Assembly (NCBI RefSeq): GCF_030867145.1
Contig: NC_134421.1
Span: forward strand, 24,497,979 to 24,561,978
Direction of reading: 5' to 3'
Source of the DNA: Opisthocomus hoazin
Lineage: Eukaryota > Chordata > Aves > Opisthocomiformes > Opisthocomidae
DNA length: 64,000 nucleotides
Part shown: positions 49,063 to 61,110 of the stretch, piece by piece
Layout: the number at the start of each line of letters is the position of its first letter
Position numbering within the stretch: position 1 is the first letter of the stretch
Notes under the pieces: generated by a model
What the model was told of the DNA's origin: nothing
Seen by the model: the letters and a program-made list of their open reading frames with translations, nothing else
Database searches by the model: none
Position numbers and translations under genes: made by a program

Positions 49063-49083
49063 GGGAGCGGGCGGGCGGGCGGG
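49063..49083 (+). other. G-quadruplex motif
   Basis: Five GGG runs separated by loops of one to three bases (GGGAGCGGGCGGGCGGGCGG and one further G) satisfy the canonical G3N1-7 rule with a spare run. It lies on the plus strand near the likely transcription start. Confidence 0.7.
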
Positions 49084-49306
49084 CGAGTGACCGACCGCGG
49101 CGGGCGGAGGACGTGGGCGGGCGGATCGCTGCGCTCCGCCCCCCCGCCCGGTGGCGCCCGGCTCCTGTAGCGGTTGCTCTGCGGCGCTGGGGCTCGGCGG
49201 CGCGCTCGGCGCTGCCCGGTGCCTGCAGGGGGAAGGAGGCGGGCGGGCCTCGGGAGCGGCGGCGGAGGGAGCGGCCGCGAGGAGTGCGAATCGCTGGTTC
49301 CTGCCG

Positions 49307-49312
49307 GTGAGG
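49307..49312 (+). other. Candidate 5' splice site 1
   Basis: CTGCCG|GTGAGG, with the exon ending at 49306, is an acceptable donor. If used it would give a first non-coding exon that begins at the promoter and ends here. Confidence 0.3.
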
Positions 49313-49388
49313 CGACGGGGGCGGGGCGGGCGGTCCGCGCCCCCCCCTCCTTCCTCCTCCTCCTCCCCCGGCTCTCCCCGCGCCGGTG

Positions 49389-49426
49389 CCCCCTCCCTCT
49401 CTCTCTCTCTCTCTCCCTCCCTCCCC
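49389..49426 (+). repeat. Pyrimidine tract with (CT)9
   Basis: An unbroken C/T run of 38 bases includes nine CT dinucleotides at 49397-49414. On the opposite strand it is a GA repeat, the kind bound by GAGA-type factors. Confidence 0.9.
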
Positions 49427-49638
49427 AATTCGGTCGCCGCTTCCCCCCCGCCCCCACTCCCTGCTTCCCTCCCCCCGCGGCCGCAGGGCGGGGGCGGCGC
49501 GGCGGGGCCGGCCGGCCGTGGGCAGGGCGGGGAGCGCGGGGACCTTGTGCGCTCGGCGAGCGGGTGGCGGCAGGTTCGCGGGTGCCTCGTTCCGACCCCC
49601 CGGCTGGGCGGCGGCGGGGTCGGCCCCGCGGCGCCGAG

Positions 49639-49644
49639 GTAAGC
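49639..49644 (+). other. Candidate 5' splice site 2
   Basis: CGCCGAG|GTAAGC, with the exon ending at 49638, is the best donor match in the island. It is the preferred end of a non-coding first exon. Confidence 0.4.
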
Positions 49645-49666
49645 GCGGCTGCGGCGGCGGATCTCC

Positions 49667-49690
49667 TCCCTCCCTCCCTCCCTCCCTCCC
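49667..49690 (+). repeat. (TCCC)6 microsatellite
   Basis: Six tandem TCCC units lie just downstream of the second candidate donor. They are part of a longer pyrimidine run starting at about 49662. Confidence 0.9.
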
Positions 49691-49817
49691 GGCCCGTCGG
49701 GGCGGGCGGCTGCAGGTGCGGCGCTGCTCCGCTCCGCTCCCGCCTTGGGGCTGCGGGCCGTGGCCCCGGGAGGCGGCGGGGCTGGGTGCCGCGCTCCCCG
49801 GCTCTCGCCGGTTTTCC

Positions 49818-49829
49818 CCGCAGGTAACC
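49818..49829 (+). other. Dual acceptor/donor-like site CCGCAG|GTAACC
   Basis: The pyrimidine-rich GGTTTTCCCCGCAG reads as a 3' splice site ending at 49823, and CAG|GTAACC reads as a 5' splice site at the same junction. If it is an acceptor paired with the donor at 49639, the intron would be 185 bases. If it is a donor, it offers an alternative end of exon 1. The sequence cannot decide. Confidence 0.25.
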
Positions 49830-50333
49830 GGAGCGCGCACCTGGCCGCCGCCGCGCAGCCGGGGCGCGGCGTGACCTTGAGGGCAGCGGATGCGGGGCTG
49901 AGCCTCGGCGGGGAGCGCAGCCGCCGGGCGCGCCGCCGCGGCCCCGCAGCCCCCCGACGGGCGCGCACACGCCGCGGATTACGATGCTCCTGAGCCCCCG
50001 CCGCACGCCGGGTTAAGCAGCCAGGATTAGCCCGCTGCGGCTGCACGACACCGACATCCCGGGCGCTTCTCCGCCGCCCCGCGGGGGCCGGGAGCCCCGC
50101 ACCCGCGCAGCCTCCCCCGCCCGCCCGCCCGGCGCGGCCCCGGGGCGGTGTTTTCGGCCGCGGCCGGGTCTCACGCCGCTCGCCGTGTTCCCATTGATCG
50201 ATGCCCGGCCGGGCTGCTTGCCGATCGGGGCGGGCGGGGAAGGGATGCGGAGCCCCCGCGGGACTCGGTCGCTCCGCGGGTGAGCGTGGAACCCGCGCTG
50301 GCCCGCCCCGCTCTGCGGCGGGAGCGCCTCTAA

Positions 50334-50351
50334 CGGCGGCGGCGGCGGCGG
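50334..50351 (+). repeat. (CGG)6 trinucleotide repeat
   Basis: Six perfect CGG units lie in the 3' part of the CpG island. At this length the repeat is stable; such repeats are common in 5' untranslated regions of CpG-island genes. Confidence 0.92.
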
Positions 50352-51333
50352 TGTCCTCCTCGTCCCGGCGGTGCGGGTAACCTTTGGATGTGGCACCGCG
50401 CGGGGTCGGGAGCAGGCCGGGGCCCCCGCCGGGGGCCGGCCGGACGCTGCCCGGGGCGGCGGGAGTGCGGCTCTCCCGCCCGGCTCCTCGGGCTGCGGGA
50501 GAAGGCTGAGGTCGGGAGGGTTTAGGGTTTCGGGAGGAAGGTCGGCCGCAGGGGAGGGGACGGGCGGCTGCCCGGTCCGCGGGAGCGTGTCGTCCGGCGA
50601 GGTGCGGGTGTCGGCCTCGGCGCGGAGCAGCGTCTGGAGGCCGGGAGCTGTGGGTGGGTCTGTCCCGGGGCTCCCGACCCGCGGGCGACCTCTCTGCGCA
50701 GCGGTAGGAGGGGTCGGTGCGGTGGTGTGCGTGGTCCACGCTCGACATAAATCCTTGCGAGTATTTAAATGTTGGTTGGTTTTTTTTTCCGTTTCACTTT
50801 TTAAAATGTACAAGAAGGGGACGGAGGGGAAGAAAAGATGTACAGCAAAAACATTTCGGGGGCTTTTTTTTCTTGTCATTTTAAGATCCTCGTTACAGAA
50901 ATCCCTAAACATCTATTGCATACAACATTCTGAAATTTGTGTCTTCGGGTGCGGAGGTTTCCTTCTCCAGGTCTGTGTTGTCTGCCCTGGTACCTGGTCT
51001 GACGGCGTTAGAGGGGTGGCTAACTGGGTGAATGCTCAAATCGTGTCACTTCTTGGAAGCGAAGTCTCAAGCCAGACGTACCAGTGAGACGCGTCTTGCA
51101 TCGTTAGCGACTGGCAGTCTTGACTTACTGGGGGGAGAAGTGGCGAGCGCCTTCGGAAAACCACTGCTCCTCCGAAGGCTGCTGCATCTGCATAACACTC
51201 GTGGCTCGTAATGAATTTGAGTTGGAATAGCGTTTTTAGGTGCTCGAAAAGATCTTGGCGAGGTAGCTTGCCAGCTCCTTGGTCCATCCCCCGGTGTGTT
51301 CAGAAGGTGGTAAGTGTAGCTATAGCCAGTGCC

Positions 51334-51349
51334 TTTTTTTTTTTTTTTT
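51334..51349 (+). repeat. T16 homopolymer
   Basis: Sixteen consecutive T residues follow GCC. It may be a retroelement tail or simple slippage; no element is recognisable beside it. Confidence 0.85.
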
Positions 51350-54053
51350 GCTGTTTGTTGGAGCTTTTCAAGGATTTGTTCCAAACACCACAAATCGTGA
51401 ATTCCACAGAAGTAAACTCGTGTATCTTTAAACTATTGGCTTTTTTGGCAGGAATAGCTTCCAATGTACTAGGACTTTAATACTTATGGCATAATGAATG
51501 GAAACTCTCTCGGTGTCAGTGGAAAAAGTGGTCACTGAATTCAGTGAGGGGAAAAAAAAAAACCCAAACTCGTACACTTCAGTGTGAAATTTTCAGTCTG
51601 GAACAGCACCGTTGGGTCGTTCGGTGTGTTGCTGCTCTTTTGCTTCATTATGGTAACCCACCCAGGTTGGGGTATCTGGAGAAAACGGGGATCCTGTGTT
51701 GTGTGCGGACACTTGCAGGTTTTCCCAATCAATATTGCTATCTCGGTGCTGAATTGCAACATTACTGCTTCAATGCATTCAAAGAAAAAATGCTACTTAT
51801 GATGTAGATAACTGAAATGATACAAGTCAAAACTAATTTTAAAGGGAATTGTGGCTGTGCTCTGTGTATGCACACAGAGAGTGACTCACTATTGCATATT
51901 AAGCAGACGTGTTTGGGAACTTGAAGCAGAAAGCAGACTAGTGTCACATTAGCATTGGGTAAACTGTGTATTGCTTTCTTACAAAGTTGTATTACATACA
52001 GATAATGATATAAGCAAAGGATCCCCATTCATGTAATACACAATCAGCTAATAATCTGTGAATGATCCTACCAATTAAAATGCCCTGCAGTCTAACGTTC
52101 AAATTTCGTTTAGAAAGTGGTTCTTTCATGGACCATCATATAGAGAACTTCTGTCAGCTGTTAAAATTGAGAACCTCTAAACGGTGTTGTGGCAGCTTAA
52201 CAGGAAGCCGAGTGGCATGCAAATGTCCTGCAGCTCACAGTAGTGAAGGTCTAGTAATTACTTTTTTTTTTTAATGTTTGAATTTATTCAGAAGAGTTTG
52301 ATAAACTGGAAACAGTCGTAAGATGAAGATATTAAGAAGGAAGAAACGTAGGCTGGATCTGTTGAAGCCACCTCAAAAAATGGATGCTTTGGAAGAATTA
52401 ACCTTGCCAACATTTAAGATTTTAGAGCTGGGAACTCAATATTAACTGACAAGTTCAGAATGGACTTGGCAAAGCAATCAATAACATGCCATAGCAAGCA
52501 AGTCTCCCTTGACATAAGGGTGGACAAGATAACCTAAAGTATCTTCTAACTCAAATTTCTTCCATTAAGGTAGACTAAATATTAATGGCACTGAGCATTC
52601 TTTACTGCTGAAATGTGACCTCAGACATGTCTTTCAGTGTTTGAACTGTTTATTTTAATATATATTCTCTTCTGTTTTTAGGGAAAATAACACTAGTGCA
52701 GCAAGGATGCATATTTTGCTCAGAGTTGAAGTCAGCTTTCAGTTAGCAAAATTTAATCTAATGCAGGATAATGAACAGCCATGATTAGCCCAGGGCATTT
52801 AAATGTAAATATCTTTTGAGCAATACGGAAGACTGCTTGAATCTATGGCAGATTTTGTTATAGAAATGCATGCTTACTTTCCTCTGAAAGGATCAATAAA
52901 ATTGCAAGAAATTTGTACTCTTTAGTATTCTCAACTTGTCTTAATATGAATAATTATAATAATAAAACTTGTTAAAAGCTGCTGTTTGGGAGATAACGAT
53001 CTTTCTCTGTACAGTATTTTAATTAAAAATTAGATAAAAATCTAAAAGTTGCAGTATTGTGTCTAAAAAGCTAAGATTACCTCTGTCTACTGGCTTGCTG
53101 TAATGTGTGCAACAGTCTCAAGTAGGGTTATTTTTTTTTTTTTTAGTCAAACCTGTTGAATTTTTTCTTGAAGGCATCATTTTTATTTCTCCTTACAAAG
53201 TCAACTGATTGAAGAAAAAGGAGGGTGGTGGGCATGAGGTGATACTGTTGCCTGTTTGAAAAAGAAGTGAACCTATGATAGTTTATGTAAAAGTTGGGTT
53301 GGGTATTTCTCACAAGCGTTAAGAATTACTAATCTAACTCAAAATGGCTTGTATTTAGATTTAGATTTCTTCACTGTTAAATAACTGTCACTAATGTTAG
53401 TTTTCCCCTAGCTTTGGCTTCAAGTTGTGGAAAAGGCTGTGTTTGCTAATTGCACAGCAGCGTGATAAAGAATAAGGAAGGAAAGATTTTTTGTCATGAA
53501 CCACCCCAAACCTTTGTATCCTCATGTAAAAGCTAAAAACATGTTTAACGTCTCTGAAACAGGGCAGCTGCCTACAGAAGATGGAAGCGATGATAATAAG
53601 CAGTACAGAAGGAAGGTTTCTGGGAGGCATTATGTACAGTGAAATCAAGAGGCAAAAAATTGGACTAACCCATCTTGGAACGATCGGAACTTTTCAAACC
53701 AAATGTAATGTCAATGCAAGTACATGGTATTGTCCAGTTTGTCTTTTATTTCTAAATTCTCAGGCTTTCAACTGTAGTTTATAAAAGTGAGTTTCTAGTT
53801 TTCATGACAGGTTTAACTTGATACGAGCAGTAAATTTGAGGGATCTGCCTGTTCAGGCTATTCATATGCCAGCAAACATTATGAAAGTGATTTCTGCTGC
53901 CACTTATAAATCTTATTCTGACTGACAGATGACAGCAGGAGGTGTTATTAGTTTAATTTTGGTGAATTGCAAAGTAGGCATGAGGCTTTCTCAGTTGGTA
54001 TTTCAAAAGTCTGGTGGGAGAAGAAATGTAAAGAAAATGTAGGAGGCGTTTTT

Positions 54054-54069
54054 AAAAAAAAAAAAAAAA
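54054..54069 (+). repeat. A16 homopolymer
   Basis: Sixteen consecutive A residues. The sequence beside it is not a recognisable SINE or LINE. Confidence 0.85.
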
Positions 54070-55171
54070 GCCAGAAATGGCTCTGAAAATCCAAATTCTT
54101 TCTGTCCAGTAAGAGATAAGATGTAACTGCATGTTACAAGAAAGATAAATAACATCTGCCCTGCTTTTGGAGGGGACTGGACTGAGGAAGAGGGTGTACC
54201 ATCCCCTTACTGCCGTTGGCAACAGTGCTGTGCAGTTACGGGGTGTGTGGATGCATTTCAAGGATGACAGAGTTGATAAGCTTTGGTGCTGGCCACTAAG
54301 CCTGGCTGGTTTTGCCACCTAGCACGTGACCGGTGTCTCACACTAAGAGTAGTGTTAGTTTATGGCTGGCTATTTTCTTCAAAGGAGTATCAGAAGAAGG
54401 GACCTAGGTAAGTTCCTGCATGGCCTCCTACTTATGGTGAGCTTCAGTGGTCTGCATGTCTCAGGTTTTGAATATTGCTTATGAGCTGGATGCCTCCTTA
54501 ATTCCCAGTGAGCGTAGGAAGCACCGTGTTCTTAAAACACTCTTCTGCGGAGCCTATCACTTGTAATCTGCTACCCTTACTTGTGCCCTTATATTCTCAG
54601 AAAGATAAGGTGGCAGCAGGGAATACAACACTATTGGGTTCTGACCACTTGGTGTACAGTGTCTGGTCTACGAAGAGGAGGCCCGGGATGTACCGTGCTC
54701 TGCACGGTCGACAGCGACACACCCCATCTCAAGGCAGAGAGGATGATTCAGCCGCTCTTGCATTGAGCAATTGTCTTAACTTCCTGGGACTCAACCCAAG
54801 GCTCACAGTGGTGAGCTTGTCTGCTTGTCTTCTGTCTTCACTGAAACTCCAACTTCGGTATTCACTCTAAGATTTTGAATCCGAGATTATCTTAATCACC
54901 TTTACAATACATGCACCAGTGGAAGAAGAAATGAAGTGCTCTTTTCGCTGGAATGTTACAGATGTGCTCTTGCATAGAGATCACACCTCCTTTTTTGTGC
55001 TTGTTATTCAACAAGTGACTGGCAGCTTGTCCACATGGCTCTTTCAGGATTGCTTCTGTGTCTATGCAAATACAAGGATGTGTTGCTTGCGGTGTGTACT
55101 TTGGCTTCCTGAATGACTGCATTTCTAATGAAATCAAGATATCTTGGGTCTTATGTGATAATAGATCTCTT

Positions 55172-55198
55172 AAAAAAAAAAAAGTAAAAAAAAAAAAG
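55172..55198 (+). repeat. A-rich tract
   Basis: Two A runs joined by GT make a 27-base A-rich tract. No adjoining element is recognised. Confidence 0.8.
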
Positions 55199-57090
55199 GA
55201 AAACACACAGTGCTGTATGATAGAATAAACTTTGTCTGCAAATCAGATCTGAATATCTGTCTGGATTTAAAATGAATTAAAACCAACCAATATCTCCATA
55301 TGGGGAAAGGAGGAAGAGGAGACATTAGCTGTGTTTGATGGAGTTTTTCCACCATAGAAGGAAATAGCCATAGTGCTACGCTCTGCGATGAACTAAGGAG
55401 CTTAGCCACTGGTGGTAAAGTATTGTAGCTTCTGCAAACTTTTTGTAGGAATACTTCCAGAATATTAGAAGAAATTAAGAGGATGGCCATTGTGACTCTG
55501 CAAAAGCTTGGAAAACTGGAACACCAACCATACAAAGCCATAAGGAGATGGGAGTGTTTGAAGTCCTGATCAAAAGACTTGGTAGTCATTTCTGTTAATA
55601 TGCTTGATTGCTTTTTTAATATCCAAAAGTTATGGCACACTTTTATCATGGCCTTCTGAAGCTGCTGTGTTGATCAGCATAGTCCAAGAGACGGTGAGGA
55701 CAGTGAGACAGCTTCATTTGTACTCGCTTATTTGGCTTGTCACCACGAGTGGAAAGTTTCACAGGGTGGCTGAGGTGGCCTGGTAGCTACTTTCCACCCT
55801 GTCCTGGGCAGCTCAGTAACCCATCTCTCCTTTGTGCAATCTCTGCTCCTTTGCATCTGCTCACTGCACCAGCAGATGACTTGTGTTACGCAGTCCTCGT
55901 GCACAGAATGGGCTCGGCAAGGCTCCTGTGAGGGAAACTGCACAAGTCTTCAGATAGGTGGGATGAGAAGGTTCCTCCTTGCACAGTCGTCATGTGAAAC
56001 CATTCCCTAGAGAGTTTTAACCTTTTTGTGTAGAAGAACTTGAAGTTATTGTTCTGACAGTAGATTGGGGAATAGTTTGAGTGCCAGCCTTCAACTAATG
56101 GCTTTCCAGAAAAAATTATTTGGATCTGTCCATGAAGTTCTTCATACTAAGTAAAATATTAAAGAATATTACAGCACATTAGCTATACGCCTAGCTGGTT
56201 TCTGATAATGCAGTGGAGGAAATGAAAAAGTTCTTGTGGTATTGTATGTCCAGACTTGCTTTCTGAGATTTTTTACTTAGATAAGACTTAGGAGATAGTA
56301 ACAACAAATGGGTAGAAAAGATTACATGTTTGGTTAGCCCTTAAATTATCTGAGAAAGGGTGGTATTTTTTAACATCTCCTGGCTATTTAGGTACAGTAG
56401 AGACTAAAGCAGGATCTTAATTTGCATACTGAGCAGGAGTTTTTTCACTTCCACCTAGATGCTACTGCTTTCACTGCGGATATTGCACTTTAAATTGCTT
56501 CATGTCGCTTGGGTCTGCTGATTTTTCTTCACTCAGGAATTCAGCTGGTACAAAACTTCATGAACCCTATGGAATACCATGCAAATCAATACTCAAATTA
56601 GAGCAGTGTCTAGCAGCCTCACTCCGGTGAGGTTGTGTGAAATGTGAAATGATTTAAACTGGCTGGCAGGATCTGTGCCAGATGGCTTTCTAATATATGT
56701 AGTTGAGAAGCTAGAGACTTGACAGCTGGAGAGGGTGGGGAAGGTGCTCTACCACTGCTAGCACAACTGCTTTACTTCTGCTTTATTAACAACTCAGATC
56801 ACTTGAGCTTCTGTTCGCCTACTTCAGCTCTGAAATCCATGTAGTTAACAGTGACAGAGATTTTCGGGTTCTGCAGTGAGCTTGCTTTGCATAGTGAAAT
56901 GCCTTAACGTCTTCACAAAGTCTGATTTCAGATGTGTGTTTTGGCAATAGGTGAATCTGGCTGTGGTGACTGCAGATCTAGGGTTTTGTTTCTAAACTGG
57001 ATCTGAATTTCTAAAGTGAGTTGAAAGGGATTTGGTAATAAAGCACGAAATTGTCTAGGATTTGAGAAAAGCAGGGTCTCTTGCCTTTTG

Positions 57091-57118
57091 TTTTTTTTTT
57101 TTTTTTTTTTTTTTTTTT
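57091..57118 (+). repeat. T28 homopolymer
   Basis: Twenty-eight uninterrupted T residues, the longest homopolymer of the window, preceded by CTTTTG. Length is likely to vary between individuals and is error-prone in sequencing. If the tract is a poly-A tail, the element would lie on the minus strand to its right, but nothing recognisable is there. Confidence 0.9.
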
Positions 57119-57686
57119 GCATGTTAGTTGGTTTCTGTTAGTGGAGGCACTCGTGGTGGAGCTATCCTTCAGATGGAGATGCTGCTCATGGTGCATACTG
57201 GGTTACAGGAATCTGTTGAAAAAGCTTTAGTTCAAACATGCACTCTCAAAAATGAAATACCAGCATATAAAGCAGTGGTACATACTAAGAATATTGTCTG
57301 CCTGTGAGCGAACAGTTCTCATGTATCTTTCTTTTTTCCTTGTTGATCCTGGTGTTGCTGGGCATTGGACAGCAGCATCTCAAACCACCTTACCAAAACT
57401 GCTTAGAAAAGGTTGTCATGGTTATGCAAAGTGTGATACCCTGAAGCTGCAGTGTGAGCTTAAGCTACCTCAAAGCTCAGGAAATCAGTTTACTGGATGG
57501 AAAAACACAAGAGGTGGATACTTGAGGGTGTTACTTTGGATTTTCTGGGAAGACACTGTAGTAACATTGTGGAAAGTGGACTACTCACTCGAAAACTGCA
57601 ACACTGAATTTGTGTAGGCTTGAAGCTTTGTGTTCTCATCCTATTGTCAAATCTAAAGTGAGAGAAATGAATACGGAAAATAAAGC

Positions 57687-57708
57687 TATATATATATATA
57701 TATATATA
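57687..57708 (+). repeat. (TA)11 microsatellite
   Basis: Eleven perfect TA dinucleotides end at AACCATGG. This is likely a polymorphic site. Confidence 0.92.
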
Positions 57709-57869
57709 ACCATGGGCAAAGTGCTTTGAACTGGACAGCGTAAATGCATGTTACTTTGAGGCAGTGATCATAAACCAGGCCTGTTTGAAGTCTCTGAAGG
57801 CCACTCCTGAGCATTACTAAGCTGGCAAAACTGCCACTGAAGGGCTTAGCTCTTTGCTGCAGAGGTTGG

Positions 57870-58480
57870 GAGTAGCTGGAAATGGCAATGTGTGTCTGGT
57901 GCTGGACTGTGGTGGGAGGGAGGCTGGCTGGCCTAGGTCCCCGGGGGTGAGGGCAAAGGGGGAAGCTGGGACTGCCTTGGCTGCCCAGAGCCTGTCCCCC
58001 CACTGTGGGGCTGGGGTGGGAGGAGGTCTGTAGGAAAGGTCCCGGCCACCGCTGGCCGGAGGAGCCCCAGTCAGCAGGGTGGCCCTGTGCTGGCAAGGAC
58101 TGGCCCACCCTGAGCTGCTTCAGCAAGGGCATGGCCAGGCTGGTGGGTTATTGCCCTCCATCTAAGCTGGTTAGGGGCCCATGATGTGGTGTGTGGGGAG
58201 AGGTTGATCGAGGTGGCTTTGTGTGACCTAGAAGGGAGAAGGCTAAGGAGGGACCCTGGTGATGGTCTTCAGTTGGGCCTCGCAGAGGAGGTGCAGCCAG
58301 GCTCTTCTTTTTCCCACGATGAACATGGGGGTGAGGAGGAGAGCTTCCATGATCAACTTGAGCTGCCCTGGAAGGGGACAGTCCCCGTCACCCATGTGAC
58401 CTGCAGGAGGAACCACCGGCATTGCTGCTGTCTTTCTTGTCACCAGTTCTCATCTAGGGCTGTCCCCTGACCTTGAGGTC
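57870..58480. repeat. GC-rich intronic block with CR1-like stretches
   Basis: The block is much richer in G and C than its surroundings but only moderately rich in CpG. Strings such as AGAAGGGAGAAGGCTAAGGA (58230 region) and GTGCAGCCAGGCTCTTCTTT (58290 region) resemble the plus-strand ORF2 3' region of CR1 (AGAAGGCTGAGGGGA, GGCCAGGCTCTTCT). It is probably a strongly diverged CR1 copy, without an identifiable tail. The boundaries are approximate. Confidence 0.35.
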
Positions 58481-60889
58481 AGGTGAGCGTCAGCATGGGC
58501 CAGGGTGCAGGCCCATACCTTCTGCCGGTAGCGGAGGCTCAGATATTCCTAAACAAACTGTGAAACCACATCCTTCCTCTTGCTTGTGCCTGCTCCAACA
58601 TGGTAACGCAGCTGCCTGAGAGGCGAATCCAGCCTGGCTGACTGCGCTGAACCTCAGCAGTGACATCCCGGCCACTTGCATAAACATCTCAAGAACTGAA
58701 ACTGGTCACTCCTGGCCTCTGCTGTTGCTGAAGAGACACAAGTACAGCCAAGATGAGATTCAGGTGACTCAGCTCAGGTCCTAGGTGGCTACATTTAATC
58801 TTTCAGCAGAGAAGTTATAATTTATCCATCTCCTATTTTTTAGGTTTTTTTTTTTAAAAGCATAAAATGTCTACCTTAGGTATAGGTGTTACCTTTTGGT
58901 CAGGTGAATATTGCATGAGCTGGGAGGAATGTAAACTTCTAACTTGTGGAATGCAAACAGGCTTCAAAACCTTTGATTGGACATCCAGGTGGTAAGATGA
59001 GAGTGAGATGGGGAAGAGCACAATTTCAGCGTTGGCTTCCGAAAAAACTCTTGGTTCTGCTGCATGCTGTCTGTTACTAATTATTGAATGACTAAATCTT
59101 GGGGAGTGATTAATACTGGAATCGGTAATTGTTCAGCTGTATACTAAATGTAAGGTTTAGGCTTTTTAGGTTAAAACCTGAGATAACAACAAACTTCTGC
59201 AGATCCTTAAAGGCAGCTGTAGAAATTATAAAGTGTAAAATTCTGTGGAATTTGTTGCAGAAACTTACCTAAGAAGAAAAGCACTGCAAACATACTCATG
59301 TTTCAAGGGACTATTCAGTGCTTCCCCCTACCCTACCTGTTCCATATAAATGTATTGCATGTTTTAACTTGCTGATTAGAGGCCTAGTCTCAGTCTCTCA
59401 AATGTAAAATGTATTATAAACGTAAATATACACTATATTACTAAGTTCACATTCTTTTAGGACTAATACATAAGCTTGAGGTGAAGTACATTCAGCTGTC
59501 AGTGAGATATCTTTTTTGAACTAGAAAAAGGAGGGCTTAGAAGAAACAAAAAGCTAGGATACTAAATAATAATGAAGGATACTAAATTATTTGGGATCTT
59601 AATGAGGCTTCTGTTGCATGACGAGTTAGAGTTGTGGTATTGTACTCATCCAATAAATTGCTATGTGGATTTTTGGCATTCACCTTGCTTATACCACCTG
59701 TTTACCACTTCGTAGTCATATATTCAGTCATGTCTTTTGAAAAATTCATCTTTCCTGCAAGTATGGTTTCACATTTGCTTGACTGAAGCAGTTTCAGTGT
59801 AGTTCTGTGCCCTGTTTTGAGTTGGCACTGGTATTGGATTATCTGTGTGGTGAGTCTGGTTAGATAAAAACAGCAGTTTTCCTGTCTGGATCAGCTTCTC
59901 ATGTATCTGCAGAACCTTCACTGTTGTCACAAGAGACAGCAATTATTTGGGGAATACCAGGATGATCAGAGTGGTTGGGACGGATCCTTATACTTGGGCA
60001 TCACCGTGTTTGTCATAGAAGAGACAGGGCATTTCCTGCCGTGGTTGCCCTACATATAAAGCCTTCTGAGCACCCTGGCCAGAGTCCTGGCAACCAATCA
60101 GGCACAGCAAGCAAATAGAAAATGCTGCTGGAGCCCTGAATTTCAACAACAAAACTGTGAGGTGGTCTTCTCCCATGCTAGGGGAGAAACTTTAGTCAGC
60201 TATGCAATATTAAACCGTAAGCTCTGTAAGATGGGATACAGTTTGGTCCACTTTGACTTATTCATTTCATGAATCTGCTACATGAAAATGAAGCTGAGAA
60301 GCGAACACCGCTTTCCTGTAGAAGTGGGGAGCAAAAGCAGTCATGTAACTTGCTGAAGGGTGATTCTTCTATTTTCAAAACTTGAAACAAGTGAAGGTTA
60401 AATTCCATAGCTGCAGGCACATTCTTCCTCTTGGGCAGGCAGTAATCAAAATCTAATAATTCAAGCCGTCACAGCTTTTTAAAGTTCATGTGAAGTTTAA
60501 GATGATGGACATTTGTCTTTTCTTTGGGAGGAGAGTGTTTTGCTGCTCTTCTAGAGGAAATTTTGAGACCGAGAAGCTCATAGCACTTGCGTGAGCTTTT
60601 CGTATACAAGCTTTTAAACAGTGAAGCTCAGAAATAGCCACCCAATAAAATAATTTCATAAATGCTTAAGATTGGTGAGGATTTTATATTGGCTTAGTCT
60701 CTTACCAACAAGTTTGGAAATACTGACTTTATTTAAAAAAAAGAAAAAAGATTTTGCAGTCTAATCAAACAAAGAGCGTCTGTTTGGAGCTTTTGCCATG
60801 AAGGTATGTTGTCTCATGTTAGCCTAGAGTTTAGTGTTCACCTCCATGAGATGAGCTATCAATCTGTCTGCTTAAAGCCTGTTCCTCTT

Positions 60890-61110
60890 TCAAACTGTTT
60901 CCACAGCCGCTGCTGTGTCAACACCGTTCAGCCGTAATTGCCAACTCCAGAGCAGGCTGATCAATGGAAATGCTAAATAAAGCATCTGAGTTCTTGCCTC
61001 AGAAGATGTGCAAAACCAGACTTGCCAGTAGGTGCGTGCCTCTGCGAAAGCCAGCAGAAAGGTTAGCTGCTCATTACCTTCCAGTCCAACACCGTGCTGT
61101 ACCTCCTGAC
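60890..61110. promoter_or_regulatory. Candidate conserved non-coding block
   Basis: Sequence complexity is high, no repeat is recognised and the stretch contains GTAATTGCC and a compact series of candidate binding strings. The call is weak and based on appearance only. Confidence 0.15.

Larger units (their letters stand above)
47880..50720. promoter_or_regulatory. 2.8-kb CpG island, promoter of an unidentified gene
   Basis: G+C rises sharply and CpG is abundant throughout, in contrast to AT-rich flanks on both sides. GC boxes are common, for example CCCCGCCC at 48791-48798 and GGCCCCGCCCCCGC near 48874. Other sites are a CRE-like CGACGTCA at 48801-48808, the palindrome GTCACGTGAC at 48983-48992 and ACGTGGGCG (EGR-like) near 49111. 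No TATA box is evident, which fits a housekeeping-type promoter with dispersed starts. Plus-strand donor-like sites at 49306 and 49638 favour a rightward gene, with transcription probably starting around 48.9-49.2 kb. A divergent transcript is possible. The gene cannot be named because no coding exon lies in the window. Confidence 0.85.

Noticed and set aside
47844-50912. Several long GC-rich open frames in the CpG island on both strands (up to 641 codons, minus strand 48823-50748)
   Set aside because: They overlap each other in several frames and both strands, are extremely rich in Arg, Pro, Ala and Gly, and have no domain. GC-rich DNA has few stop codons, so long open frames are expected by chance.
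55170-55649. 159-codon minus-strand open frame
   Set aside because: It has no recognisable domain, and its last codons are a poly-Phe run made by an A tract. Probably chance.
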